From Psilocybe azurescens (lineage: Eukaryota > Basidiomycota > Agaricomycetes > Agaricales > Agrocybaceae), in contig JAJIRX010000567.1 in the NCBI GenBank assembly GCA_023853785.1, forward strand, positions 1,302,001 to 1,366,000: a stretch of DNA of 64,000 bases, in the 5' to 3' direction. The translations under genes were made by a program, and so were the position numbers. Shown here piece by piece: positions 24,896-36,120 of the stretch. Position 1 is the first letter of the stretch, and each line of letters begins with the position of its first letter. A model generated the notes under the pieces. The model saw only the letters and a program-made list of their open reading frames with translations. It ran no database searches and had not been told where the DNA came from.

Positions 24896-27149
24896 ATGCC
24901 TGAAGGAGATTCCTTTCTACCTCGCGTTCAATCCGTGTTCTATGCCGTCTTCGATGTTAAACAAGGGCCCAAGATCGTTTATCAAGTCCCAGAGGGGCTC
25001 ATTGCCGTATCATCAACCGGTCCACCGTCTAGCATGAACAGCAACTGCTCCGTGCCTCCTACTCCATCGACAGAGACCTCCCCTCCTGTTATACCTTCAG
25101 GTTCCTCCGTCAATCTCAATGGACTAACATCTCGGAATTCCAGTACCTCCCTGGTCTCCCCTATGGATTTCTACCGGCCTGGTGGGCGTCATTTATCATC
25201 CCCTCATAAACGTTCCAACTCCTCCCAGCGTACGCTTTTCAATTTCAACGACATATCTATGTTTGTGATACCTCATCGAGCCTTGTGCGGCAGACTGGTA
25301 ACATGTGCTACTAGACGGCACCGTATCATTGGCTTTCCAGTGGAATTGAAGGGAAAGTACACCCGCAACTACTTTCGCTACAACCTTTGCTTCGTCTTCG
25401 AACGCGAAGCAGATCTCAGCTGTTATGAACCTGTTGTTCGTAAAGTCAGTCGTGTGCTTAAATCTTGCGAGGTGAGTTTTATGGCATAATGAAACTATAC
25501 TGTTCTCATTTAAACGATAATTTAGGAGGAATCTCAATTTTTGTCCTCACCTCATACATCTCCCGCTGTTCATGCTATCCTTGAACAGCTTTACGAAGAT
25601 CTGAACTCTTATTCCGAAACTTCGATCCCTATTGACCAATTCAATTCCATCGAGCTGAAAATATTTCCGTTCTATCCAAATCCTCCTCCGTTGCGAGACT
25701 GGATGGTTCCTCTTGCATTGATCAATCTTTCCAAAAGGATTGAAGATAATTGGGATCTTACTGTTTTGAAAGTGTCCAAATTTATTGACGGTATCAACCA
25801 TGTTAGCCGTATAGCACACCTCGCTGACTGTGACCTATCTCTGACACGACAAGCAATATCACATTTGCTGTAAGCTTTTTCTTCATGACATTGGAGCACG
25901 GAAGTTGATATTATGTACCAGATACTATCAAGTAATCATGATGATTGATATTTTTCAGTATTCGAACATGTACACGTTAAAGAAAACTGTACAATGGTTG
26001 GCTGACGAAGCTCATGTCAAAGAGGAATGTGGCCCGTATGTCACCAAACCAGGTGTGCTAAATCACAACGAAGCTCATGTCGGAGGTTCATCTCTTTTGT
26101 CTTCAGGAAAGAGCATACCTGACTGGCCTCGACTTTTACATCTATACTCAAGGTTGAAACCTGGGAAAACCATTTTTGATTGGATGAAGTCATACGATGT
26201 GGAAAGTTTGGGAATAGACGTACGGAGGTTCACGAGCTTTGGTGTCATTAAAGTGGGGCATATTTGGTCTTACCTAACTACACTAATTTATCATGTGTAG
26301 GGGTTTCTGCGGCGCGTGCATCGATATCCAATATATATACCTCAGGATCCTACAGAAATAATACCCAACCAACTTATGTACCCACAGGAAAGCCCTATGG
26401 ATCCATCTGCAAATTCGGTGCTTGCACGTAAACGAGGCAAAAGTTTGTCTGCAGCGAGTCTCCGTGCTCCTCCGTTTGGCGTCACAAATTCTCAAGATCT
26501 ATCTGCATCGCGTCAACCTATCGCATTTCCAACTCTGGCATCTGAAATTACATCTTACGAGGCTGATGCACCTCCCTCTGCTATTTCTGCATCTCACAGA
26601 GCTCGAAGAGCTAGCGCCGCCGAAAAGGTCCTAGAGCAACTCCGCAGCCGGGATATGCAGAAAACAGGCACCAACACCCTTGCAACACAGCGAAACTCCT
26701 GGATAAACTTCCCACATGAAAGTTTAACCAACTCTACAAACTCCCCGGCAGCAACATCCAACACATTGAATAGTTCTATCGCTTCTCTTGCCAGCACCTC
26801 AACAACGCTCCCAGCACCAGGGTTGGTCCATGCAAGTCCGACAAAGGGTGCTTCAACAGGAAGAGAATCACGGCGTCAGTCACTCATTGCACCCACAGTT
26901 CCGCCTTCTTCTCCAATCGTCTCTAAAATTACATTGACCCCTTCACGACCTCTTAACCAAGTGCCTCAGATGTCTTCCCAACCGGTGGTCCCGCCGACGT
27001 TGAAGTCGATGCTTGATGGAGAACACCATACGGACGAGCTTTCTGTAAAATACGAGGCAGGTTGGCCACTTCTAGAACAATGGCTACATACTATAGGGGG
27101 TGGTGAGGGCGAAAATGACTACGGAAGGGTAGTTATTATCTGTAAATGA
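24896..27149 (+). CDS. NPR2: Nitrogen permease regulator 2 (SEACIT/GATOR1 subunit)
   Basis: NPR2 (mammalian NPRL2) is a catalytic-side subunit of the SEACIT/GATOR1 GTPase-activating complex that restrains TORC1 at the vacuole during amino-acid shortage. The start MPEGDSFLPRVQSVFYAV is followed by DVKQGPKIVYQVPEG. A serine-rich insert comes next, then HRIIGFPVELKGKYTRN and YFRYNLCFVFE, the longin-type core. Later exons hold DWMVPLALINLSKRIEDNW, VIMMIDIFQYSNMY and FGVIKGFLRRVHRYPIYIP. The region 26400-27000 is long, Ser/Pro-rich and probably disordered. The conserved last piece is AGWPLLEQWLHTIGGG. It is divergent from OGG1, with 101 bp between start codons. Confidence 0.93.
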
Positions 27150-27312
27150 CTATAAGTATAACCTGTACTTGATTGGCCCCAATGCTGCTGGTTACTCATA
27201 CCTTGTAATAGCATCATGGTAGGGTCTTGTAAACACTACTTGGATTTATTAGTGCAGCCATAAAGGAATATTGTGCACTGAAGAAATGTAATATATATAT
27301 ATGATGAAATGA

Positions 27313-28974
27313 CTACGGAGAGTACGAGATACGGAGAGATAAACTGAATGGCAAAGTAGTGGCGGTAACAGTAACCTCTCCTCCTGAAGGTACCAGTTCG
27401 GATACTTTTTCTCCAGGTTTGGTCTGGTTGCCTTCTCGAGTTGCGGCGGGGCTTGGAGGTATATCTGTTTTGTGGGTGTAGATAACGACGGTTTCTTGAT
27501 TTGGCTGTCAGAACAAACATTATCAGATCATGGATACGTAGCAGGCAGACAAAAATATTTACATATCCTGTTTTTCGACCAGAATCTCGATAAGTTGTTC
27601 GACCGTCGTCTCTGAGCTCATGGTCATTTCTAATGCTTCGCCTCCACAAACCGGGCAATCGTCACGTTTTTCATGTTCAAAGGTATAGGAATAAACACCA
27701 TCAGTGCCTATCAACATGAAGTAGTTGTTCAAATAAGCAGCCGAGCTGGTAGCGATCTTGAAGGCCTCGTTACAGCATGCAGCTTTTCAAGCAGGTAGAT
27801 AGTAAGGATAAGCAGTGGTGCATGAAAAGTGAGGACAAACCAGCGATGATAGCATTGGTAGAGGCAATAGCAGGAATGATATTCTTAACCACTCCTTGGG
27901 TTAGAGACCATGTTACACCTTCAATCTTGAATTCTGCAGCGCGTGCAGCCGCAACTTTGTAGAGCCATCCAATGTGGTCAGGATCATCAGTGTCCATTTT
28001 CTTGTCTATGTCACAGTCGGATCAACATAGGTAGATTAAATGTGCACGAACTCACCTCCATGGACACGAGGCCACTCCAACACAGATGCCCATTCTATAC
28101 AATGTTCCGGTAATCGTGGGGTATTTGCGATTGTGCAGATCGGGAAAGCGGTCGGTTTGTTGAGCATATCGAGGGAGCATTCGTAGCAAGAAGAAATGGT
28201 AGGAAGAATCACACGAGCTTGACCCTTGAAACCTACAAACGGGTGAGATTGGGGTTTTGAGAAGAATAGGAAATAGAACCTTCTGTTCCTCCATCAATCA
28301 TAGGTTTCAAGCTCTCTGGGTTCTCGGGATCAACAAGATTTACAAGAGTCGCGTTCATCCAGCGTCGTGCTTCCACAGAGTCGAGACCACAGATGACAAG
28401 GTTAAATTGCATATAATAGTCATCATCTTTATCTTGGATTTTGCCAAAGTACCTGAGAGCTGAATTTTAACACAATGGGTGGACGATTTGTGAGTGTATG
28501 ACTGACGGTGTCACCTTCACTCCTGGAACGCGGTTCATGATGAACTCGGCGGCTACGGTAGCTTTCGGGTGTCCGACGTCTTTCTGCCTAACATATGTCA
28601 TGAATAACTGTAGAAAATATAGTTCAAGTTACTTACCTGAACAGAAACTGTCGATTGAGATTGCTGATATCAATCGTGTCCATGTCGATTACATGAATGT
28701 CTTTGAACCCTGTAAGCGCCAGATTGGCGAGAATCTCGCAACCAAGGCCTCCTGCTCCGATGACCAGGATCTTGGCTTCATTCCTCAGAAACTGCTTCAC
28801 CTAGAGATAATTCAGTATTGGCGCCGGCTGTGTTGCACATTATGCCTACGCCATCGCCAGCAAGAAAGGCGGGGTCTGTACGGGGTCCAGGGTTATCCAA
28901 GACCTGATCTATGTGGTGATATCGTCCAGGCCAGTCTTGTGCGGATGTCGGTGATTCTGAAGCCATAGTAGCAC
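27313..28974 (-). CDS. UBA3: NEDD8-activating enzyme E1 catalytic subunit
   Basis: UBA3, with ULA1/APP-BP1, activates NEDD8/Rub1 for transfer to cullins. The protein begins [20 protein letters not shown]. After an intron it continues [20 protein letters not shown], the adenylate-binding glycine motif. [17 protein letters not shown] and [19 protein letters not shown] follow. The catalytic cysteine lies in [20 protein letters not shown] zinc-type CPVCGG pair follows in the 27600s, and the C-terminal ubiquitin-like fold ends [13 protein letters not shown] with a stop at 27313-27315. Adenylation, zinc and E2-binding parts are all present. The start is divergent from RCL1 across 201 bp. F-box genes in this window belong to the cullin system that NEDD8 regulates, but that is a general pathway link and not a cluster. 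Confidence 0.94.
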
Positions 28975-29175
28975 GGTGTATAAGATGGTGTAAGAGAGAG
29001 CAGTGTGAGTAGCCTTGAGTCAGCCAAAAGTAATTTACATAAACTGATAATAATTTGATTAGTGGCTGAGCGGAAGTGATTGTCCGCTTTTGGCAGCCGC
29101 ATGCCCCGATCGCGTTTCTGATGTAAGCGGACAAGCTCATTTTTCGAGACGAACAAGTGCATTCTTCAGCTCACC
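28975..29175. promoter_or_regulatory. Divergent promoter region, UBA3 and RCL1
   Basis: A 201-bp gap lies between two opposite start codons. It must contain both promoters. It shows a direct-repeat-like gcggaagtgattgtccgc that can fold on itself, but I cannot assign a factor. Confidence 0.5.
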
Positions 29176-30667
29176 ATGGCGCAGCCAAATTCTCTTATCC
29201 ATTTCAGCGGTCACCAACATCTCCGAAGTCGTCTGGTTCTGTCTATACTCAGCGGGAAACACGTTCGCATCGATAAAATACGCTCCGAAGATAAAAATCC
29301 TGGTTTGAGAGGTAGCATAACACTCGTCAATCAACTACAACGAGTTTGATTAATGAAACTACCTAGACTATGAGATCAGCCTTTTGCGCTTATTGGAGAA
29401 ATTCACGAATGGAACTATTATTGAAATCTCGGTGACTGGTGCGTACCAAATGAGACCTCGAATTCTAGTAAACAGGCCAATGACTTTCAAACAGGTACCG
29501 CTATTCTTCTCAAACCCGGTGTCATCCTTGGAGGCACTCTGCAACATGAATGTCCTACGTCTAGGGCCATTGGATACTTTCTCGAACCTCTCATCATGTT
29601 GGCACCATTCGCTAAGAAGCCCGCGAATATAACTTTGAAAGGGATCACCACTGATGAACACGACTTTTCGGTATGTTTTTCTGGACTGTATTCTCCTTTG
29701 CTCTATCTGATGCCCACATTACAGGCAGATATATTGCGCACTGTCACTCTACCACATCTGCAATTATTTGGAATATCTCAAGGGCTCGAACTAAGGGTAT
29801 GATGCCGTGCATGGAGGCATAAGCCGGACTAATCTATTGGACATCCAGATTAAAAGGCGTGGTGCGACACCAGGTGGTGGAGGAGAAGTGCAATTCATGT
29901 GTCCCATTGTCAAGCAGGTGAAGACTATCAATTTCGTCGACCCTGGTAGAATTAAGCGCATCCGCGGTGTTGCGTAGGTCCAGTAGTCATTTCAATCCCG
30001 CTTAGGCTCACACCAGTCATATAGACACGTCGTTCGCGTGAATCCACAATTCTCCAACCGCATGATTGAAGCCTCGCGCTCAATTCTCAATCGCTATATA
30101 CCCGATATATATCTGTATTCCGACATATACAAAGGTGACGAAAGTGGAAAGTGAGTTAATTGTTCTGATTTCAGTCTTCAGTAAACTTTAAATACGCGAT
30201 CGCCGTTATAGATCACCTGGGTATGCCTTGACTTTGCTTGCCGAATCAACAACATCCGCAATATATTGCTCTGAAGCGATTTCTGAGGCAGGTGTAGCAC
30301 CAGAAGACATTGGCTTGAAGGCAACTCGAGCCCTTCTTTCCGAAGTCGAAAAAGGAGGCTGCATTGACGAAAGGCATCAGATCCTTGTCCTCTTGATGAT
30401 GGTTCTGGGAAGCGAAGATGTTGGACGTTGTCGAATGGGAGAACCGACGCGCAAGACGTAAGCATATATTCGCTTTTCGTGCAGTTAACGTTATCCTTAT
30501 TGCACTTTTTTTATGTGATTAGAATTCAGTTTTTGCGAGATGTGCGAAGTTTCTTCGCTACATCTTTCAAAATTGTTTCCGCGGACCCATCAGATCCGGA
30601 ATGCTCTCAGCTGATATATTCATGTTATGGAACAGGCTACGTGAATGCCAACCGTACATTGGCATGA
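29176..30667 (+). CDS. RCL1: RNA 3'-terminal phosphate cyclase-like protein, 18S rRNA processing
   Basis: RCL1 belongs to the RNA 3'-phosphate cyclase fold but works with Bms1 in pre-rRNA cleavage at site A2 in the nucleolus. The start MAQPNSLIHFSGHQHLRSR is followed by RLVLSILSGKHVRIDKIR. The middle carries GTAILLKPGVILGGTLQHEC, FLEPLIMLAPFAKKP and LKGITTDEHDFSADILR. Next come KRRGATPGGGGEVQFMCP, IKRIRGVAHVVRVNPQFSNR and SPGYALTLLAESTTSA. Eight or so introns are spliced without frame problems. The end reads YGTGYVNANRTLA with a TGA at 30665-30667. The RCL1-type GGGGEV motif and the lack of the bacterial cyclase active-site context favour RCL1 over a true cyclase. Confidence 0.95.
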
Positions 30668-30776
30668 TCCGCATACTATACCCTCTCATTGGCGAAGGTC
30701 CATTGAAGCTCTTCCCGACTTTTGCTCTCATCCTCTAGCTGGAAAGCTCTTTCTTGCGCAGAGCACAATCCGTTTG

Positions 30777-30790
30777 CACACACACACACA
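30777..30790. repeat. Short (CA)7 microsatellite
   Basis: Seven CA units lie in the 340-bp convergent gap between RCL1 and MET8. The gap contains no gene I can support. Small open frames across it have no recognisable content. Confidence 0.7.
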
Positions 30791-31008
30791 AGCATCAGTA
30801 AGGCTACAGCGGCAATCGACGATGAAGTAACCTTAGGTGCCGTCCCCGACAGCGAGTACACGCCAAAGTCTCTCCGGTGGACGAGAAGGGAGTGTTGGCC
30901 GGAGGTTCTTCAGGGATACCCTTAGTCTTAAAACTCAGTATTAAAAGATTATTAAATCAATAAAAAAGATGATAAAACGGTGTTTAGTATATTTGATTCT
31001 AGCAAATG

Positions 31009-31914
31009 CTATCTCTTTAGAAAACGGATGAGAACCAAGGAAGCCACAGCTGCCCCAGCAACAAATGCGAAAGTCGTCGGCGCAATGGCTATTGAAGAGG
31101 CATTTTCCACTCTTTTGAACACATTATAATTACTCGGTTGTCCAAAAGATCCACTCGTGCTTTTCCTGGAAGTACGAATACCGATTTCTTCGACCTTGGG
31201 CACTCGGCCATCTTGCTCCCATCCTTCGTCCAGTACCTTTTCCATCATAGCTTCATCCAGAAGAGTAAAATCCTCCATTTTCCATTGATTGCACAACCCC
31301 GACATCCATTTCATTCTGTCACGACCTATCTGTCCTCCAACACCCGGTGCCCTTTCCTTGAGTTTGTTTCTTAACTGACCCACTTTGATGATGGCCTCTC
31401 CTTCCAACCCTGAAAGTCCGTTCTGCAATCGAGTCTTGATAATACTCGCCATCCGAGGACCATTGCCATTTGTCGAGATCATGATTTGCAAAGGACCGTC
31501 GCGGATTTGCGCCCCAAAATAGAAGTCACAGAGATCGGGAATGTCGGCAGCATTTACTGGGATTCGCCTCTCGCGGCTCAATTCGACGATTGAGCGAGAG
31601 AGTTCGTTATCATCTAGTGCTGTAAGCACCATATCCATACTGTCCAATTCTTCCGGCCCACTATAAGGTCGGTCATAGTATGTGATGCGGTCCTTCCGAA
31701 GTTCAATGAACCGCTGCGTTCGAGGGTGAAGACCTTTTTGAGGTGAGAGAACTGTGATATGGGCGTCGGCAGTAAGAATGGACTCGATGCGCTGAGATGC
31801 CACCTCTCCTCCTCCGACAATGAGGACATTTTTGTCCCTCAGCTGCCAGGCAATAAGAAGCGATCCTCCACCCAACTTTTTTATCCGAATGTCGTTTTCA
31901 TCCATAGAGAGCAA
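31009..31914 (-). CDS. MET8: Siroheme synthase, precorrin-2 dehydrogenase/ferrochelatase
   Basis: Met8p performs the last two steps of siroheme synthesis: NAD-dependent oxidation of precorrin-2 and iron insertion. Siroheme is the cofactor of sulfite and nitrite reductases. The single exon encodes 301 residues. Near the N-terminus is SLLIAWQLRDKNVLIVGGGE, a Rossmann glycine motif. PVNAADIPDLCDFYFGAQ holds the aspartate essential for both activities in yeast Met8p. MISTNGNGPRMASIIKTR follows. The C-terminal helical part is WMSGLCNQWKMEDF. Unlike yeast Met8p it ends in a hydrophobic segment (FAFVAGAAVASLVLIRFLKR), suggesting a tail-anchored membrane protein. Either M1 or M4 could start translation. 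It lies two genes from a YedE-type sulfur transporter. Confidence 0.94.
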   Translation of the reverse strand: MLSMDENDIRIKKLGGGSLLIAWQLRDKNVLIVGGGEVASQRIESILTADAHITVLSPQKGLHPRTQRFIELRKDRITYYDRPYSGPEELDSMDMVLTALDDNELSRSIVELSRERRIPVNAADIPDLCDFYFGAQIRDGPLQIMISTNGNGPRMASIIKTRLQNGLSGLEGEAIIKVGQLRNKLKERAPGVGGQIGRDRMKWMSGLCNQWKMEDFTLLDEAMMEKVLDEGWEQDGRVPKVEEIGIRTSRKSTSGSFGQPSNYNVFKRVENASSIAIAPTTFAFVAGAAVASLVLIRFLKR

Positions 31915-33064
31915 AGCAAAGAATGAAGCACGTCTATTATGGGTGTAGGTTTGAGCCAGAATGGCCCCAATATTAAATAAATTAAATCCAAAAAGGAAAG
32001 TGGATTAACTCGAAAGAGCGGACGAAGTCCGCTATTACCAGCCGAAGGAATTGTACTACGGCATGATATTTAGTATTTATTACAAATTGCCAACAGGAGT
32101 CCCGAAAATTTTTATCTATATATATATGGTATTTATTTACATCTATGTACTAGATTGCAACTAACGAATTTCATACATGCAAAATACCCTGCCTTCGGCA
32201 GGTAATTTAAAAAAGGTAAGTGAAACACACATAGTAACCTCGACATGAAGCTGCAGAGCCCTCGAACATGAGCTCTCCTGCTGTTACAATATTTTTTCGG
32301 GCGTTACGCGGCATATAACTATTGTGAAATTCAAACAAGCTGAACTTTCTGAATAGCTTCCAAATTTTCTTCGTACTTCGCGCGTATAATATGCGATCAA
32401 TCTGAGTAATGAACCCAGCCTGATAAATTATATAGAAACAGACTACAGAAAAAAACCAACCAATACCGTTGCTGTGTCACTACATGCATGCCACACAAAG
32501 ATTAAATTCTGTATATGTGCCAGAGGTCAAAATGTGGATTTTTTCCGGGCGCAAAGCGCACATTTTCTCTCAAGACAACATCGAAACCTAGCTCTAGAGT
32601 GCTCTACCTGTGCACTCCATACATTCTCCTAGAGATCTTCATGCTTTTAGCACTTGGAAATTTAATTCTAATGTAGTATCACAATGACACACTGTTTTCT
32701 CATTGTTATATGCTGTACATGTTCATTTGCCCTGAAATTTGGAGCATTCAAATAATATACAGGTATGTAAACCCCGAATTTCAAAGATATCAACATATTA
32801 TGTGAGGCAGTAGATTGATTTGCGCGCTGGTTTTTCACTGATCTTACTTTGTTTACACTTATATAGATTTTTTCAAACTCAGTTATCCTATATTTTGATT
32901 ACTTAACGGCCACGAATTGAGCAAAGCTGATGATCGAGTCTGGGACAGCGGACCGCACACAAAACGTGACCATAATGGTTTGTCAGCAGATAATTACAAT
33001 TCAAGTTTCGACCCCAAACTCAACCACAGACTGCTCCTTCCCCGGGTTCTCCACTTTTTCCATT
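31915..33064. other. 1.15-kb AT-rich intergenic region with GC-rich hairpins
   Basis: No gene is seen here. The sequence is strongly AT-rich and has no long open frame. It is dotted with short GC-rich palindromes: agcggac-gaa-gtccgct at 32017-32033, cctgcc-ttc-ggcagg at 32188-32202, gcgttacgc at 32301-32309, and aaaatgtg...cacatttt at 32529-32566 enclosing gcgcaaagcgc. It separates MET8 from SLT11 and must include the promoters of both. The hairpin pattern is unlike the other gaps of the window. Confidence 0.55.
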
Positions 33065-34330
33065 ATGCCGCCAAAAGCTGATATCAATAAAGCAGGATGG
33101 GAGCAGAGTGAATTTCCTATTCTCTGCGAAACATGCAAGCCACACATCATTAATTCTTGAACAGCAATACTAACTTAGCAGAGTAGGCCTGGGCGACAAT
33201 CCATTTATTCGGATGGTGTGTGCTTATCAATGTATTTATCTGTATCTTTTCACTCACCTTTAGTCAGTCAAAGCAAGAGTATGGACGCTCATGTGGTACC
33301 TGTGCGCGCCCCTTCACTGTGTTCCGTTGGAATCCTGGCTCAGGAGCACGGTTCAAAACCACCGTCATTTGCCAGACTTGCGCTAAAATCAAGAACGTGT
33401 GCCAAACTTGCCTGCTCGATCTGGAATACGGTCTTCCAACACAAGTCAGAGATACAGCTCTGGGCATGCAGAACGAGGCTCCCACAAGTGACATAAATAG
33501 AGAGTATTATGCACAGAATATGGAAGGCAAGGTGAGTAAACTCTGTATTGCGCAAGACATATCGAGCTTATATCATCTCTTCGCCTCTCAGCTTGATGGC
33601 AATAAGTCAGGCCTCGACTCAGGACGAGCAGCCTCTGCCGGAAAAGAAATGCTAAAACAGTTGGCAAGGACCGACCCATATTACAAACGCAACCGGCCGC
33701 ACGTGTGTTCATTCTTCGCAAAGGGGGGAGTGCAAGCGCGGATCCGAATGTCCATATCGTCACGAAATTCCTGTCGATAACGAATTGGCACACCAAAACA
33801 TGCAAGATCGATACCACGGACGAAACGATCCAGTCGCGCGCAAAATCATGTCAGGGCACGCTGAAACACAAGGATTGAAGCCTCCAGATGATGTGGCCGT
33901 TGTAAGCATTTTGGTCTTTCATGAGCCTTTCTGTTGCTGATATCGACATGGTCTAGACCTCATTGTTCCTCTCCTCACTTCCTGCTACATCAACCGAACT
34001 TAGCATACGTACCCAGGTCTTACGATCCCTCCCTAGCATCCAGGCTATACAGCTCAAATCTATCGTTCATGTAGAAAAGACCAGGTTCGTACTCGGAGGT
34101 TCCAGTTTCCATGCGACCAAATGCTGACTTGTCTTTCGTATAGATGTGCTTTCGTCAACTTTAAAGAGCGTGCAGTTGCTGAGACAGCTGCTCAAGCCTG
34201 GGCGAACGGTCTGGAAATAGATGGTGAACGTGTGGCAGTGAAATGGGGGCGGAGTAAACCCAAGCAGCCTGCTAATACCTCAGCACCTTCTGCCAGTGCC
34301 AGTGCGATACCAACGGCAACAACATCGTGA
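33065..34330 (+). CDS. SLT11: Pre-mRNA splicing factor SLT11/ECM2 (RBM22)
   Basis: SLT11/RBM22 is part of the Prp19-associated complex and helps shape the U6/U2 catalytic RNA core. The start [20 protein letters not shown] is a strong family signature. It is followed by [33 protein letters not shown], then [20 protein letters not shown], giving the paired CxxC zinc sites. After [18 protein letters not shown] comes a CCCH zinc finger. An RRM follows with [14 protein letters not shown] and [14 protein letters not shown], and the tail is low-complexity. The first intron (33135-33186, 52 nt) has a GC donor (gcaagc) and a perfect tactaac branch site. The G6 run 33723-33728 breaks the frame inside the CCCH finger. 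With five G the reading is [17 protein letters not shown], so this is probably an overcall. Confidence 0.93.
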
Positions 34331-34684
34331 TGTTGTTCTTCAATCTCTATGTGTATTCTAGTCTTTTCATATGTAATCGGTATTAGCTTTTAGCATACAT
34401 GGTACATTACGGGTGATACTGATTGATTATGTAGTACCAACGTAAAAGGAATAACAATAACCAGAAATGGACAACAACATCTATGTTTGGAGGTGATAAA
34501 GTTTTAAGATCAACTCCTGGGGTAGTGGTCAAAATACAAAGTTGCTGTACAGAGAGTGGTTTAATTAAATTACGTCAAATGTGCCATAGTACTTTCCTCA
34601 TAACAGTTATCCTGAAACGGTATCATTGGTTTTTTCAAGTGCAAGGCATCGACCTAGTGCCAAAAAAAAAGGTTGCCCTAGTCC
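34331..34684. other. Convergent intergenic region
   Basis: This 354-bp interval separates the 3' ends of SLT11 and the YedE-type gene. It holds a run of nine A near 34662 and no gene I can support. Confidence 0.5.
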
Positions 34685-35976
34685 TCAGACGAGGAGCCCA
34701 CCTAAAACCATGGACGCAAGCCAACCAGCATACGGAGCAAGAGCGTGTCCTCCAGAGCCCAACGCACGTCCAAAGTTCACCAAAGCCGGACCAGCTGATA
34801 AGATTAGAAGCGTAAGCTAAAATGAAAACAAAGATGGGAAGAAGAGAAGAATCCTCACGGCAAATGCCCGCCATCCCCCAGCCAACACCGAAGACGGTCG
34901 ATCCTATCAGAAGCTGCGAGTCGATCTTGCCGCCTCTAGGAATCGCCCATTTTCCTCCAAGACGCGCGCGCTCGTCGCCGCGGAAATAGCGATAGAGCGG
35001 GATACCGACCGCCAACGCGCCTCCGCCCACGAGCGCGAGCGAGGATCGAATGCGCGGTGGAATGGGAGAAGGAGGAAGGAGATCACGCGGGATGCTTCGC
35101 TGAGATTTGACAACCGCAGCGCAAAAGCGAACTGGACGCTGGTCGTTAGGTACGCCAGGACGCGCAGCGCAAGATATGGGGGTTTATCATCTTTTTATCG
35201 GCCTCGGTGTTCTCTATCTTTGTATTCGAGTTCTAGGCCACGGCAATAAAAGTCAGCTAGAGTGATTAGTAATTAACAATGAGCACATACCATTGCGTAC
35301 AGAAGAACAGAAAAAGACAACGGAATAGCTTGCAGAGCTAGGAGTTTATAGCCTTCAGCTCCAATTGACCAATTGGCAGGTCCGACAGCGGGAAAATCTT
35401 GATTGAAGAGTTGAGTCGTCAAAACTCCTACAGTAAAAAGGTCACGGTCGCTACTATTGATCTAGACCAAGATGCTTCAGAAAGGGATAAAAATGACAAG
35501 CATGAGGCGACCCTCGGGCAGACCTTGCAGAAAGACGCGAAATCCCGCATATCATATGTCTATTTATATATAGAGAAAAGACGCGTCAAGAACAGCCCGA
35601 AATCACTTCAAAGTATAACGGCACCCACCCAGACGTGCAACCGTTAGCCATCTGCACGAAAAGTTGTGAGTTGAGAGCAATGCGCGACTTTAAACCGACT
35701 GACCTTCGTCCCTAGTCCAACCAAAAAGCCAGAAGCTAAAACCTTGGGCAAAGTCAAAGACAAATTGGCGGGCCCGCTTCCTTCCATGCTGGCAATAAAG
35801 ACACCACCGATTATGAGTCCAGCGACACCAGCCAAGCCCTCTATGCTGCCCTTGATACCGCGATGAAGAAAGCGAGATATTCCATAGACATTCCCGTTGA
35901 GGAGCAGAAGCTCATGAGCAGCAACGGGGATGGTGAGGCCGCCGATGAGAGCATTCAGAGGAGTTGGGTTAGCCAT
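34685..35976 (-). CDS. YeeE/YedE-family membrane protein, putative sulfur-compound transporter
   Basis: YeeE/YedE (DUF395) proteins are multi-pass membrane proteins, and the bacterial member imports thiosulfate. The N-terminal exon starts MANPTPLNALIGGLTIPVAA, with apolar helices (GLAGVAGLIIGGVFIASMEG). The following exons encode NGCTSGHMICGISRLSAR, the first conserved cysteine motif. Then come GVLTTQLFNQDFPAVGPANW and a second half with WAIPRGGKIDSQLLIGSTVF. GVGWGMAGICPGPALVNFG follows; GICPGP is the second cysteine signature. The last exon ends APYAGWLASMVLGGLLV with a TGA at 34685-34687. The two CxG-type halves fit the family's internal duplication. One base is missing at the A5 run 35435-35439, between SIVATVTF and VGVLTTQLF. 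The substrate in fungi is inferred. Confidence 0.86.
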
Positions 35977-36120
35977 TCTGAAGAATCAAGAAAAAGAACA
36001 GAAAAGACAAAACGAAAAACAAGGGGCATGGATTGGTGGAATATCTATTAAGTAGATCCCGGAGAAGACATATCCGAATCGGGCAGAGTAATCTTGGGGA
36101 GAAATAATCACGTGTATGGC

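Noticed and set aside
30668..31008. Small open frames around the CA repeat as genes
   Set aside because: They are short, overlap on both strands and have no conserved content or splice context.
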